From assembly GCA_018332375.1 (NCBI GenBank), contig BOPV01000001.1:1488001-1552000 (forward strand): a stretch of DNA of 64,000 nt, given 5' to 3'. Positions 35,466 through 44,636 of this stretch are shown one piece after another (within the stretch, counting starts at the first letter, position 1; each line of letters starts with the position of its first letter). The stretch is from Roseiterribacter gracilis (GTDB taxonomy: Bacteria > Pseudomonadota > Alphaproteobacteria > BOG-932 > Roseiterribacteraceae). Made by a program: the position numbers and the translations under genes. The notes under the pieces are model-generated. The model had not been told where the DNA came from and searched no databases. It saw only the letters and a list, made by a program, of their open reading frames with translations.

Positions 35466-38167
35466 GCGAGAACGAGAACAAAGATACGTCGGAACCGAAG
35501 AAGGTCTTGAGCCTCTCCGGTCGCGGCAAGCTGGAGCTGAAGCGCGGTCCCGAACAGGGACAGGTGCGGCAGAGCTTTTCGCATGGCCGGTCCAAGACCG
35601 TCGCGGTCGAGGTCAAGCGCAAGCGCGTTGCCGACGCACCTGCGACTGCCAAAGAAGCTGCGGCCGAAGCTGCTGCGCCCGACGCGCCGGTTACGCCGAC
35701 GCCAGAAGTCGCGGCCGCACCAGCCGCTGCAACCGCAGCGCCGAAGCGCACCGCGGCACCGCGCCAGCTGACCGACGAGGAACGCGCCGCACGCGAGCGC
35801 GCGCTGCGCACCGCTGCGACCGAAGAGGTCAAGCGCCCTGCGCCGCGTGCACCGCGCGTTGCACCGAAAGACGGCGACGTCGAAGTCGCGGCCGCACCTG
35901 CAGCCCCCGCACCTGCGCCGGAACCTGCGCGTCCGCTGACCGCCGAAGAACGCCGCCAGCGCGAGCTGGCCGAACTGCGCGCGATCGAAGACGAAGAAAA
36001 GAACAAGGCTGCCGTCGCCGAAAAGACCCGCCAGGAAGACCAGGCGAAAAAGCGCGAAGCCGAAAAGAAGACCGAAGCCGACCGCAAGAAGATCGCGGAC
36101 CGTGCCGGCGACGCCGCTGCAGCCAAGGTTGCTGCATTGGGCGGCCGCGCACCGACGGCGGAAGAAGAAGACGAAGAGCGCAAGGCGCGTGCGCGCCGCG
36201 GCCTGACGCCGGCGCGTGGTGCACCGGCCCGTCCGGGCGTGCGTCGCGACGCTGGTCGCAATCGTACGCCGGGCAAGCTTACCGTTACGCAGGCGATCAA
36301 TAGCGGCGACGGCGACGCATTCCGCGGCCGTTCGCTGGCGGCGATGCGCCGTCATGCGCAGAAAGGCCGCCGCGACCAGCACCAGCAGGATGACGGCCAG
36401 AAGATCGCGCGCGACGTGGTCATTCCGGAAGCGATCACGGTGCAGGAACTGGCGCAGCGTATGGCCGAGCGCGGCTCGGACGTGATCAAGGCGCTGATGC
36501 GTATGGGCGTGATGGCGACAATTACCCAGTCGGTCGACGCCGATACGGCGGAGCTGCTGGTGAGTGAATTCGGCCATCGTTCGCGTCGCGTGTCGGAATC
36601 GGACGTGCTGATCGGCATGACCGGTGAAGAAGACGCCGCCGAAACGCTGGTTGCGCGTCCGCCGGTCGTGACCGTGATGGGTCACGTCGACCACGGCAAA
36701 ACCTCGTTGCTCGACGCCATCCGCAAAGCCGACGTCGTGTCGGGCGAAGCGGGCGGCATCACCCAGCATATCGGCGCCTATCAGGTGCAGTTGGGTTCGG
36801 GCCAGAAGATCACCTTCATCGACACGCCGGGCCACGCGGCCTTCACCGAAATGCGTGCGCGCGGCGCCAACGTCACCGACGTCGTCGTGCTGGTCGTGGC
36901 TGCCAATGACGGTGTCATGCCGCAGACGGTCGAAGCGATCGCGCACGCCAAAGCGGCCGGCGTTCCGATCATCGTGGCGATCAACAAGATCGATCTGCCG
37001 GACGCCAATCCGCAGCGCGTGAAGACCGAACTGCTCAGCCACGAACTCGTGGTCGAAGACATGGGCGGCGACGTGCTGGCGGTCGAAGTGTCGGCAACCA
37101 AGCGCACCGGTCTCGAAAAGCTCGAAGAAGCGATCCTGCTGCAGGCCGAAGTGCTCGACCTGCGCTCGAACCCGGCGCGTTCGGCGGTTGGTACCGTCGT
37201 CGAAGCCAAGCTCGATCGCGGTCGCGGTTCGGTTGCGACCGTGCTGGTCGAAAAAGGCACGCTCAAAGTCGGCGACATCTTCGTTGCCGGCGCCGAGTGG
37301 GGTCGTGTTCGCGCGCTGGTCAACGATCGCGGGCAGAACGTCACCGAAGCCGGTCCGGCCATGCCGGTCGAAGTCGTCGGTCTCAACGGCACGCCGAATG
37401 CGGGCGACGACCTGGTCGTCACCGAGGATGAAGCACGCGCCCGTGAGATCGCCGAGTATCGCGCCCGCAAAAAGCGCGAAGCCTCGTCGGCGATCGCAGC
37501 CCGTGGTTCGGTCGAACAGATGTTCAGCCAGATCCAGGCCGGCGAGAAAAAAGAAATGGCCGTCGTCATCAAAGGCGACGTGCACGGTTCGGTGGAAGCA
37601 ATCACCGGCGCACTGACCAAGCTGGCGGCGGATTCGACCGAAGTGGCGCTGCGCGTGCTGCATTCGGGCGTCGGCGCCATCAACGAGTCGGACGTCACCC
37701 TGGCACGCGCCTCGGGCGGCGTGCTGATCGGCTTCAACGTTCGCGCCAATGCGCAGGCACGTGACCTCGCCAAGCGCGACGCGGTCGAGATCCGCTACTA
37801 CTCGGTGATCTACGACATCATCGACGACGTGCGCGGCGTGCTGTCGGGCCTGCTGGCACCGCAACTGCGCGAAACCTTCCTCGGCAACGCGCAGATCCGC
37901 GAAGTCTTCAACATCACGCGCGTCGGCAAAGTCGCCGGCTGCATGGTCACCGAAGGCCTGGTCAAGCGCGGCGCCAAGGTTCGCCTGCTGCGCGACAACG
38001 TCGTGATCCACGAAGGCTCGCTGAAGACCTTGAAGCGCTTCAAGGACGAAGTCCGCGAAGTGCGCGAAGGCTTCGAATGCGGCATGGCCTTCGAGAATTA
38101 CGACGACGTCAAAGCCGGCGACGTCATCGAAGCCTTCGAAGTCGAATCGGTCGCGCGCACCCTCTAA
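35462..38167 (+). CDS. infB: Translation initiation factor IF-2
   Basis: 901 aa. A long low-complexity N-terminal region rich in Ala, Pro, Lys and Glu (about 50-270) with an IF2-associated start ('[17 protein letters not shown]') precedes the IF2_N module and the GTPase domain. G1 is '[16 protein letters not shown]' near 404-419, G3 'DTPGHAAF' near 452, G4 'NKIDLPD' near 506. Two beta-barrel domains and the C-terminal initiator-tRNA-binding domain follow. IF2 places fMet-tRNA on the 30S subunit. The start overlaps the YlxR-type stop. A 1021-aa antisense frame is a composition artefact. Confidence 0.97.
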   Translation: MSENENKDTSEPKKVLSLSGRGKLELKRGPEQGQVRQSFSHGRSKTVAVEVKRKRVADAPATAKEAAAEAAAPDAPVTPTPEVAAAPAAATAAPKRTAAPRQLTDEERAARERALRTAATEEVKRPAPRAPRVAPKDGDVEVAAAPAAPAPAPEPARPLTAEERRQRELAELRAIEDEEKNKAAVAEKTRQEDQAKKREAEKKTEADRKKIADRAGDAAAAKVAALGGRAPTAEEEDEERKARARRGLTPARGAPARPGVRRDAGRNRTPGKLTVTQAINSGDGDAFRGRSLAAMRRHAQKGRRDQHQQDDGQKIARDVVIPEAITVQELAQRMAERGSDVIKALMRMGVMATITQSVDADTAELLVSEFGHRSRRVSESDVLIGMTGEEDAAETLVARPPVVTVMGHVDHGKTSLLDAIRKADVVSGEAGGITQHIGAYQVQLGSGQKITFIDTPGHAAFTEMRARGANVTDVVVLVVAANDGVMPQTVEAIAHAKAAGVPIIVAINKIDLPDANPQRVKTELLSHELVVEDMGGDVLAVEVSATKRTGLEKLEEAILLQAEVLDLRSNPARSAVGTVVEAKLDRGRGSVATVLVEKGTLKVGDIFVAGAEWGRVRALVNDRGQNVTEAGPAMPVEVVGLNGTPNAGDDLVVTEDEARAREIAEYRARKKREASSAIAARGSVEQMFSQIQAGEKKEMAVVIKGDVHGSVEAITGALTKLAADSTEVALRVLHSGVGAINESDVTLARASGGVLIGFNVRANAQARDLAKRDAVEIRYYSVIYDIIDDVRGVLSGLLAPQLRETFLGNAQIREVFNITRVGKVAGCMVTEGLVKRGAKVRLLRDNVVIHEGSLKTLKRFKDEVREVREGFECGMAFENYDDVKAGDVIEAFEVESVARTL

Positions 38168-38224
38168 GGGGTGCCGCGATCCGTTCTTTAGTTTGTGCAC
38201 GCCTTCTGACGGAGGCTGTCAGCC

Positions 38225-38248
38225 ATGAGCAATTTTTCCGATGAGTAA
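38225..38248 (+). other. Seven-codon minicistron overlapping the rbfA start
   Basis: ATG at 38225 starts MSNFSDE and the TAA at 38246-38248 lies inside the first codons of rbfA (ATG 38241). GGAGG at 38211-38215 is 9 nt before this ATG, whereas rbfA itself has no Shine-Dalgarno. It may deliver ribosomes to rbfA by translational coupling. Protein expression is not shown. Confidence 0.4.
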
Positions 38249-38660
38249 GAGGGCCCACGGCAATGAAGCGACGCGCACGCAGCGTCAGTTGCGCGTCGGC
38301 GAAGAAATTCGCCACGCGCTGACTGCGGTGATGCGCGAAGCGCATTTCCGCGACCCCGACCTGCAGGGCGTCAACGTCACCATCACCGAAGTGCAGGTGT
38401 CCCCCGACCTCAAGAACGCGACGACGTTCGTGATGACTCTGGGCGGCGAAGACCTGGTCAAGACGCTGTCGGCGTTGAAGCGTGCCGGTCCGTTCCTGCG
38501 CAGCGAACTCGCGCATCGCATTCAGCTCCGCTACGCGCCGAGCCTGAAATTCGAAGCCGACACGACGTTCGACTACGCCGAGAAAATCGAACGCGCCCTG
38601 CACCGCCCCGAAGTCGCGCGCGACCTCGAAGCCGAAGACGAGTCTGACGAAGCCCAATGA
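38241..38660 (+). CDS. rbfA: 30S ribosome-binding factor A
   Basis: 139 aa. RbfA binds 30S particles during late 16S rRNA maturation and cold adaptation. The family core is 'RQLRVGEEIRHALTAVM', 'TITEVQVSPDLKNATTFV' and 'LRSELAHRIQLRYAPSLKF' (about 17-120), with a KH-like fold. The ATG at 38241 matches homologues ('MSKRAHG'), but no Shine-Dalgarno precedes it; a seven-codon minicistron overlaps instead. Its stop is overlapped by a second tiny ORF leading to truB. Confidence 0.94.
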   Translation: MSKRAHGNEATRTQRQLRVGEEIRHALTAVMREAHFRDPDLQGVNVTITEVQVSPDLKNATTFVMTLGGEDLVKTLSALKRAGPFLRSELAHRIQLRYAPSLKFEADTTFDYAEKIERALHRPEVARDLEAEDESDEAQ

Positions 38661-38674
38661 GCAGTCAGGCGTGA
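38657..38674 (+). other. Five-codon minicistron bridging rbfA and truB
   Basis: ATG at 38657 overlaps the rbfA stop (ATGA), encodes MSSQA, and ends in a TGA (38672-38674) that overlaps the GTG of truB (GTGA). The frame thus touches both neighbours. No Shine-Dalgarno for truB is evident, so re-initiation through this ORF is plausible. Confidence 0.35.
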
Positions 38675-39600
38675 GCCGGCAAAAAAACCGGATCAACGGC
38701 TGGCTGATCCTCGACAAGCCGCTGGGGCTTTCTTCGACCCAGGCGATCGGACGCGTCCGGCGCATCCTCAATCCTGAATCGATCGGCCATGCCGGCACGC
38801 TCGACCCGTTGGCGAGCGGCGTGCTGCCGATCGCGATGGGCGAAGCGACCAAGACCGTGCCGCTGCTGCAGGACGGGTCGAAGACCTATCGCTTCCGAGT
38901 GCGCTGGGGGGCCGCCACCAGCACCGATGACCTCGAAGGCGAGGTGGTTGCGACCAGCGACGTCCGCCCCTCCGACGAGCAGATCCGGGCCGCCCTGCCC
39001 GGCTTCACCGGCCAGATCCAACAGACCCCGCCGGCCTATTCGGCGATCAAAGTCGACGGCGCCCGGGCCTATGCGCTGGCCCGCGCCGGCGAAACGGTCG
39101 AGCTCAAAGCCCGGACCGTCGAGGTGATGCGCTTCGACCTGGTGGACTCGTCCCCGGACGAGGCCGTGTTCGAGGCCGACACGGGCAAAGGCTGTTATGT
39201 GCGCTCCTTGGGCCGCGACCTGGCCCGGGCCCTGGGGACTGAGGGCCATATCACCGAACTTCGCCGGCTTCGGGTCGGTCGTTTCGCCACGGACAGGGCA
39301 GTTTCCCTGGACTTTGCCGGCGACATCGACCACAAAGCCGGCCTGCTCGAGCAGGTGCTGCCGATCGAGACCGCGCTGGACGACATCCCGGCGCTGGCCC
39401 TGACGGCAGCGGAAGCGCAGGACCTGCGCCATGGCCGGAGGATCGGCCTCTTCAGCACCCAAGATCGCGATCGGCTCGACCGGCTGCGCCTTGGCGCACG
39501 CGAAGACCAATCGATCCTCGCCCTCTTTGAGGGGAAAGCTGTGGCGCTTGTCGGGCTCGACGGGGCGGAGATCCGTCCCTTGCGCGTCTTCAACCTCTGA
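38671..39600 (+). CDS. truB: tRNA pseudouridine(55) synthase
   Basis: 309 aa from the GTG at 38671. TruB makes pseudouridine 55 in the T-loop of tRNAs. The N-terminus '[19 protein letters not shown]' and the catalytic motif '[19 protein letters not shown]' (catalytic Asp about 46) are unmistakable. '[20 protein letters not shown]' (about 113-132) and '[18 protein letters not shown]' follow. A short C-terminal PUA-like part is present. Translation may be coupled to rbfA through an intervening minicistron. Confidence 0.96.
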   Translation: MSRQKNRINGWLILDKPLGLSSTQAIGRVRRILNPESIGHAGTLDPLASGVLPIAMGEATKTVPLLQDGSKTYRFRVRWGAATSTDDLEGEVVATSDVRPSDEQIRAALPGFTGQIQQTPPAYSAIKVDGARAYALARAGETVELKARTVEVMRFDLVDSSPDEAVFEADTGKGCYVRSLGRDLARALGTEGHITELRRLRVGRFATDRAVSLDFAGDIDHKAGLLEQVLPIETALDDIPALALTAAEAQDLRHGRRIGLFSTQDRDRLDRLRLGAREDQSILALFEGKAVALVGLDGAEIRPLRVFNL

Positions 39601-39614
39601 AAACGGAGAGTCCG

Positions 39615-39884
39615 ATGTCGATTACCACCGAGCGCAAAGCTGAGCTCGTCACCGAATACGGCAAAGTCGCGAACGATACGGGTTCGCCCGAAGTGCAGAT
39701 CGCGATCCTGTCGGAACGCATCAAGAATCTCACCGAGCACCTGCAGACGCACAACAAGGACGTGCACTCGCGTCGTGGTCTGTTGGTGATGGTCGGCCAA
39801 CGCCGCCGTCTGCTCGACTATCTCAAGCGCAGCAACAAGACCCGCTACGAAGACCTGATTGGTCGTCTGGGTCTGCGTCGCTAA
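39615..39884 (+). CDS. rpsO: 30S ribosomal protein S15
   Basis: 89 aa, exactly the usual length. S15 binds 16S rRNA early in 30S assembly. '[22 protein letters not shown]' (about 22-43, partly shown) and '[20 protein letters not shown]' (about 54-73) are invariant S15 segments. GGAGAG precedes the ATG. A strong intrinsic terminator follows, so most transcripts should end before pnp, as in other bacteria with rpsO-pnp. Confidence 0.98.
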   Translation: MSITTERKAELVTEYGKVANDTGSPEVQIAILSERIKNLTEHLQTHNKDVHSRRGLLVMVGQRRRLLDYLKRSNKTRYEDLIGRLGLRR

Positions 39885-39912
39885 ACCGAGCGTACTGTTT
39901 GGTTTGTCTACA

Positions 39913-39953
39913 ACGCGTCGCGTACCCCTGGTGCGCGGCGCGTTTGTCTTTTG
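39913..39953 (+). terminator. Intrinsic terminator after rpsO
   Basis: A 14-bp stem without mismatch (two G-T pairs) joins 39913-39926 with 39930-39943 over a 3-nt loop and is followed by TTGTCTTTT. It separates rpsO from pnp; partial read-through would be needed for co-expression. Confidence 0.8.
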
Positions 39954-39958
39954 AATTC

Positions 39959-40000
39959 GCGCGTTTTTCGTCTGCGGGATTGGCCCGCTGACAAACGCGC
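39959..40000 (+). promoter_or_regulatory. pnp leader hairpin (possible RNase III processing site)
   Basis: GCGCGTTT (39959-39966) pairs with AAACGCGC (39993-40000), and an inner stem GCGGG (39974-39978) pairs with CCCGC (39984-39988). In enterobacteria the pnp leader forms a long hairpin cut by RNase III and used for PNPase autoregulation. The position here is equivalent, but function is inferred. Confidence 0.5.
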
Positions 40001-40083
40001 TGCGGTCGGCGCGGATAAGCCGATCGGTCCTACGTCCGCAATCGGGCGGCGTCGGGATGTCCGTTGGGGAAAAGGAAACCCTG

Positions 40084-42195
40084 ATGTTCAACGTGTATCG
40101 CAAAGAATTGGATTGGGGCGGCCGCAAGCTCGTCCTCGAGACGGGCAAGATCGCTCGTCAAGCTGACGGCGCTGTTGTCGTCACCTACGGCGACACCAGC
40201 GTGCTGGTCACCGCCGTTGCGGAGAAGTCGCCCAAGGCGGGCATCGATTTCTTCCCGCTCACCGTGCACTACCAGGAGAAGACCTTTGCTGCGGGCAAGA
40301 TCCCCGGCGGCTTCTTCAAGCGCGAAGGCCGTCCGACCGAGAAAGAGGTTCTGACCTCGCGTCTCATCGACCGTCCGATCCGTCCGCTGTTCGCCAACGG
40401 CTTCAAGCACGAGACGCAGGTCATCGCGACCGTGCTCAGCCATGACCTCGAAAACGATCCGGACATCGTTGCACTGATCGGTGCATCGGCTGCGCTGACG
40501 ATTTCGGGCATTCCGTTCATGGGTCCGATCGGCGCCGTGCGCGTCGGTTACGAGAACGGCCAGTACATTCTGAATCCGCTGATGGACAAAGAAACCGACC
40601 TCGACCTGGTGGTCGCCGGCACGATCGAAGGCGTGCTGATGGTCGAGTCCGAAGCACAGGAACTGTCGGAAGAAGTGATGCTGGGCGCTGTGACGTTCGG
40701 CCAGAAGTCGTTCCGTCCGGTGATCGACGCGATCATTGAGCTCGCCGAAATGGCGGCCAAGGATCCGTGGGATCTGCCGTCGGGCGCCGACGAAGTCACC
40801 AAGCTCGCCAAGAAGATCGGCACCATCGTCGGTGACGACGTGCGCGCTGCGTACAAGGAACGCGTCAAGCAGACCCGTTCGACCGCGATCAAGATGGCGA
40901 AGGCGAAAGCCGTCGAAGCGCTTGCGGTTGACGGCGTCGAAGCCGCCAAGGTTTCGACTGCGTTCAAGGAATTCGAAGCTGACCTGGTCCGCAACGAAAT
41001 CCTCGACACCGGTTCGCGCATCGACGGTCGCGACACCAAGACGGTGCGTCCGATCGTGTCGGAAGTCGGCATCCTGCCGCGCACGCACGGTTCGGCGCTG
41101 TTCACCCGCGGTGAAACCCAGGCGCTGGTCGTGACCACGCTCGGCACCGGTCAGGACGAGCAGATCATCGACGCGCTCGAAGGCGAGTACCGCGAAAACT
41201 TCCTGCTGCATTACAACTTCCCGCCCTACTCGGTCGGTGAAGCTGGCCGCATGAGCAGCCCGGGCCGCCGCGAAATCGGCCACGGCAAGTTGGCGTGGCG
41301 CGCAATTCGTCCGCTGCTGCCGAAGAAGGAGCAGTTCCCCTACACGATGCGCATCGTGTCGGAAATCACGGAGTCGAACGGCTCGTCGTCGATGGCGACG
41401 GTGTGCGGTTCGTCGCTGTCGTTGATGGATGCGGGCGTTCCGCTGCCGCGTCCGGTTGCGGGCATTGCGATGGGTCTGATCAAGGAAGGCGATCGCTTCG
41501 CCGTTCTGTCGGACATTCTTGGCGACGAGGATCACCTCGGCGACATGGACTTCAAAGTGGCCGGCACCGACAAGGGCGTCACTGCTTTGCAGATGGACAT
41601 CAAGATCACGTCCATCACCGAGGAGATCATGAAGATCGCTCTCGGCCAGGCAAAGGAAGGCCGCCTGCACATCCTGAACGAGATGTCGAAGGCGCTGACG
41701 ACGGCGCGCGGTGACGTTGCGGCAACTGCGCCGCGCATCACCGTGATCAACATCCCGAAGGACAAGATCCGTGAAGTGATCGGCACCGGCGGCAAGGTGA
41801 TCCGCGAGATCACCGAAGTCACCGGCTGCAAGATCGACATCGAAGACGATGGCACGATCAAAGTCGCCGCCACCGAACAGTCGGCCGCACAAAAGGCGAT
41901 CGACTGGATCAAAGGCATCGTGGCCGAGCCGGAAATCGGCGTGGTCTACAATGGCAAGGTCGTGAAGACCGTCGATTTCGGCGCCTTCGTGAACTTCCTC
42001 GGCAGCCGCGACGGTCTCGTCCACATTTCGGAACTCGCTCCGAAGCGCGTGGAAAAGACCACTGACATCGTCCAGGTCGGCCAGGAAGTGAAAGTCAAAG
42101 TCATCGGCTTCGATGACCGCGGCAAGATCAAGCTGTCGATGAAAGTCGTGAACCAGGAAACTGGCGAAGACATGTCGTTGAAGCAGGCGTCGTAA
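40084..42195 (+). CDS. pnp: Polyribonucleotide nucleotidyltransferase (PNPase)
   Basis: 703 aa from the ATG at 40084; an in-frame ATG at 40057 is less likely. PNPase degrades RNA 3' to 5' by phosphorolysis as a trimer. Order: first RNase PH core (about 10-145), helical linker, second RNase PH core with '[20 protein letters not shown]' and '[18 protein letters not shown]' (about 378-450), KH domain with '[20 protein letters not shown]' (about 568-587), and S1 domain (about 620-690). A leader hairpin and the rpsO terminator lie upstream, and a strong terminator ends the operon. Confidence 0.97.
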   Translation: MFNVYRKELDWGGRKLVLETGKIARQADGAVVVTYGDTSVLVTAVAEKSPKAGIDFFPLTVHYQEKTFAAGKIPGGFFKREGRPTEKEVLTSRLIDRPIRPLFANGFKHETQVIATVLSHDLENDPDIVALIGASAALTISGIPFMGPIGAVRVGYENGQYILNPLMDKETDLDLVVAGTIEGVLMVESEAQELSEEVMLGAVTFGQKSFRPVIDAIIELAEMAAKDPWDLPSGADEVTKLAKKIGTIVGDDVRAAYKERVKQTRSTAIKMAKAKAVEALAVDGVEAAKVSTAFKEFEADLVRNEILDTGSRIDGRDTKTVRPIVSEVGILPRTHGSALFTRGETQALVVTTLGTGQDEQIIDALEGEYRENFLLHYNFPPYSVGEAGRMSSPGRREIGHGKLAWRAIRPLLPKKEQFPYTMRIVSEITESNGSSSMATVCGSSLSLMDAGVPLPRPVAGIAMGLIKEGDRFAVLSDILGDEDHLGDMDFKVAGTDKGVTALQMDIKITSITEEIMKIALGQAKEGRLHILNEMSKALTTARGDVAATAPRITVINIPKDKIREVIGTGGKVIREITEVTGCKIDIEDDGTIKVAATEQSAAQKAIDWIKGIVAEPEIGVVYNGKVVKTVDFGAFVNFLGSRDGLVHISELAPKRVEKTTDIVQVGQEVKVKVIGFDDRGKIKLSMKVVNQETGEDMSLKQAS

Positions 42196-42220
42196 GACTC
42201 CAGCGCTTCGCGCAAACGAA

Positions 42221-42255
42221 AAGGGCGGCTCGCAAGAGCCGCCCTTTTTTGTTTT
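42221..42255 (+). terminator. Intrinsic terminator closing the rimP-pnp operon
   Basis: An 11-bp perfect stem AAGGGCGGCTC (42221-42231) / GAGCCGCCCTT (42236-42246) with loop GCAA is followed by TTTTTTGTTTT. This is the clearest terminator in the window. The convergent minus-strand gene ends at 42254 and may share it. Confidence 0.92.
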
Positions 42256-42679
42256 ACGCCGAACCGCCGTCCCAGAGACGCGGCATCGGTTGGCGCAGCT
42301 CGATTGGAATGTCGGTGTCGGGCAGTTGCGGCGTCGGACAATTCGCTTCGCTGCATTTGACCGGCACGACCGAGGTGCCGAACGGCGCTCCGTTCAACCG
42401 GCTCGGCCGCAACAGCGGACCAGTGTCGATCACCGACCACAGAATCATGAAACTGCGTTCGTTGCCGCTGCCGACCACCTGGCACTGGCCGACCAGTTTG
42501 ACGCCAGCCGGCAAGCCACGAATTGCGTCGCCGCGCGTGCGCAACGAGCCCTGCGCGACAATGCCGTGAACTTCGCCGGCACATGTACCCGGCTGCAGAC
42601 GAACCGCGCCCTCGCCCATCGCAGCGGCCGGAGCAGTTAAACCGAGGGCCAAAAGCAAGGCGGCGTAGATCCGACTCAT
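42254..42679 (-). CDS. Secreted hypothetical protein
   Basis: 141 aa from the ATG at 42679, preceded by GGGGAGAGC. A signal peptide ends near residue 20 ('LGLTAPAAAMGE'), so the product is exported. The mature part is small, with three to four Cys ('PGTCAGEVHGIVAQGS', 'VGQCQVVGSG', 'KCSEANCPTP') that could form disulfides, and looks beta-rich. I do not recognise a family. It is convergent with pnp and divergent from the methyltransferase gene whose start lies 72 bp away. Confidence 0.6.
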   Translation of the reverse strand: MSRIYAALLLALGLTAPAAAMGEGAVRLQPGTCAGEVHGIVAQGSLRTRGDAIRGLPAGVKLVGQCQVVGSGNERSFMILWSVIDTGPLLRPSRLNGAPFGTSVVPVKCSEANCPTPQLPDTDIPIELRQPMPRLWDGGSA

Positions 42680-42750
42680 CGCTGCTCTCCCCGAAAAACG
42701 CCGGCGGACGCTAGCAGATCGGGCGCCGGTACGACAGACTCGCGGCCACC

Positions 42751-43449
42751 ATGACCGGCATCGATCCATCCTCGTACGACCAGTTCGGCGACGCCTACGC
42801 CAACAAGCTCGAAGCGACCCCGATCCATACGCACTATGCGCGGCCCGCGACCTTGGCGCTGATCGGCGACGATCTGGCGGGACAGCGCGTGCTCGATGCC
42901 GGCTGCGGCGACGGATGGTATGCGCGGCAGCTTGCCGGGCGTGGTGCCGACGTCACCGCGATCGATGGCAGCGACGCGATGCTGGCGCATGCACGCGCGC
43001 GCTCGCCCGCGACGATCCAGTTTCAGCGCGCCGATCTCGGCAGCGCCCTACCCTTCGCCGACGCGTCGTTCGATCTGGTTCTGTCGGCGCTGGCGATCCA
43101 CTACATGCGCGACTATCGCGCGCTGTTCGGCGAGTTCGCGCGCGTGCTGCGCGTTGGCGGAAAACTGGTCATCACCACGCATCACGTCGTCAGCGAAGTC
43201 ACGACGCAGAACCCGGCCGACTATTTCGCGACCGAGATTTTCGAAGACCAATGGCCGGGCGTCGGCAAGGTACAGTATTGGCGCCGGCCGCTCTCCGACG
43301 TGCTGCAGCCGCTGCTGGATTCAGGCTTTGCGTTCGAGCAGATCGTCGAACCGCAACCGCTGCCGTCGCTGCAGGAGATCAATCCAACGCTCTACCACGA
43401 GCTTTCGACCCGGCCGCAATTTCTGTTTCTGCGCGCGACGCGCGCTTAA
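42751..43449 (+). CDS. Class I SAM-dependent methyltransferase
   Basis: 232 aa. The SAM-binding glycine loop is 'VLDAGCGDGWYARQLAGRG' (about 48-66), followed by 'VTAIDGSDAMLAHARAR' (acidic residue after strand 2) and motif II-like 'FDLVLSALAIHYMRDY'. This is a UbiE/BioC-like small-molecule methyltransferase of the Methyltransf_11 type. The substrate cannot be told from sequence. The stop overlaps the end of the convergent LysR gene by 4 bp. It is probably monocistronic. Confidence 0.82.
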   Translation: MTGIDPSSYDQFGDAYANKLEATPIHTHYARPATLALIGDDLAGQRVLDAGCGDGWYARQLAGRGADVTAIDGSDAMLAHARARSPATIQFQRADLGSALPFADASFDLVLSALAIHYMRDYRALFGEFARVLRVGGKLVITTHHVVSEVTTQNPADYFATEIFEDQWPGVGKVQYWRRPLSDVLQPLLDSGFAFEQIVEPQPLPSLQEINPTLYHELSTRPQFLFLRATRA

Positions 43450-44405
43450 GCCGCCGCGTCGCCGGCCAGGATCGTGCGCAGCTCGCTCGCAAGCTGCACC
43501 GCGAATTTCGCTGCAGCGGGATGTTCGTCGACCAGTCGCGCACGATGCAGCAGCTTCACCCGGCGCTTCACCACCGGCCGATCGAGCGCCACGAAGGTGA
43601 ACTCGCCGCCGGTGAACATGCGCCCGTAGAGGCGCGGCAGAATTCCGACCGCGAGCCCCGACCGCACGATGCCGTAGAGCGAGTCGAGCTGGTCGACCTG
43701 AAACCGGTTCGAATGCGACAGGCCGTTCTGGTGCAGCGCGCCGGTCGCCAGGGCGCCGATACTGCCGCCCGGAAAATGCACGATGTCGGTGCCGGCCAAG
43801 GCGCGCCACGACAGGCGCGTGCGCTGGCTGAGCGGATGGTCGTGGCGCGCCACCATGATCAGCTCGTCTTCGACCAGCAGCGTTTCTTCGATCTCGGGGT
43901 CGTGCACGGGCGCTGCGTTGACGATCATGTCGAAGGCGCCGTTATGCAGCCCGTCGTTGAGCGCGTCGCTTTTGCCGTCCGAGAGATGCGGCGAGACGCC
44001 GGGTGTCGCTGCGCCGATTTTCAGCAGCGCTTCCGACACCGACGCAATCGTCGACGGCATGGCGCCGATCCGGATCCGCGAGGTCTGCTGGGTCGCCACG
44101 TCGCGCATGTCGGTGAAGGCGTTCTCGGCCGTCGTCAAAAGACGCTGCGCGTGCGGCAGCAGGGCCTGGCCCGCGTCGGTGATCTCGACCTGGTGCGTGG
44201 TGCGGTCGAACAGCCGCACGCCGAGCTGGGTTTCGACATGCCGGATCGCGGCGCTGAGCGCCGGCTGCGACACCGCCATCAAATCTGCGGCCCGGCTGAA
44301 GCTGCGCGCCTGCGCCAAGGTCACGAACGCGCGAAGCTGTTTCAGCGAAATGCCGTGAAGCTGCGCCGGCAGCGGAGTCGAGCGTTGGGGCGTCCGGGCC
44401 GTCAT
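43446..44405 (-). CDS. LysR-family transcriptional regulator
   Basis: 319 aa. The N-terminal winged HTH begins 'ISLKQLRAFVTLAQARSFSR' (about 19-38) with 'VSQPALSAAIRHVETQLGVRLFDR' (about 45-68, partly described), the LysR signature. The C-terminal two-lobed co-inducer-binding domain follows (about 105-310). It is transcribed divergently from the TonB-dependent receptor gene, the typical LysR-target arrangement, so it probably controls the receptor and perhaps the deaminase behind it. A palindrome ATAAG-N5-CTTAT covers its own start codon, suggesting autoregulation. Inducer unknown. Confidence 0.92.
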   Translation of the reverse strand: MTARTPQRSTPLPAQLHGISLKQLRAFVTLAQARSFSRAADLMAVSQPALSAAIRHVETQLGVRLFDRTTHQVEITDAGQALLPHAQRLLTTAENAFTDMRDVATQQTSRIRIGAMPSTIASVSEALLKIGAATPGVSPHLSDGKSDALNDGLHNGAFDMIVNAAPVHDPEIEETLLVEDELIMVARHDHPLSQRTRLSWRALAGTDIVHFPGGSIGALATGALHQNGLSHSNRFQVDQLDSLYGIVRSGLAVGILPRLYGRMFTGGEFTFVALDRPVVKRRVKLLHRARLVDEHPAAAKFAVQLASELRTILAGDAAA

Positions 44406-44418
44406 AAGTTCAGCTTAT
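44404..44418. promoter_or_regulatory. LysR-type palindrome at the LysR start codon
   Basis: ATAAGTTCAGCTTAT has perfect 5-bp arms and a 5-bp spacer, and contains the T-N11-A pattern of LysR boxes. Bases 44403-44405 are the complement of the LysR ATG. The remaining 44419-44636 gap contains the receptor's leader with no other clear feature. Confidence 0.5.
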
Positions 44419-44636
44419 AAAGAAATCAGAATTTTCAGTTTCCCAGATTTCCAGGCGCTTCATAGCCTGAATCGGCCGGACCATCGGCGACAGAGAATCG
44501 CAGCAAGCGACGAGCGCCGCACGGCGCAGGCACTGGGAGCAGACGAACAATGAAAGGCAGCACGGGGCGACCGCCGACGCGGACGCCACGCGGGCCAGCA
44601 TTGTCGAGGCGCAACGTCGCCAAAGGGGAGTCAGCG

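Noticed and set aside
35135..38200. 1021-aa open frame antisense to infB and its neighbours
   Set aside because: Composition is low-complexity Arg/Asp/His-rich, typical of a shadow of a high-GC gene, and there is no Shine-Dalgarno or motif.
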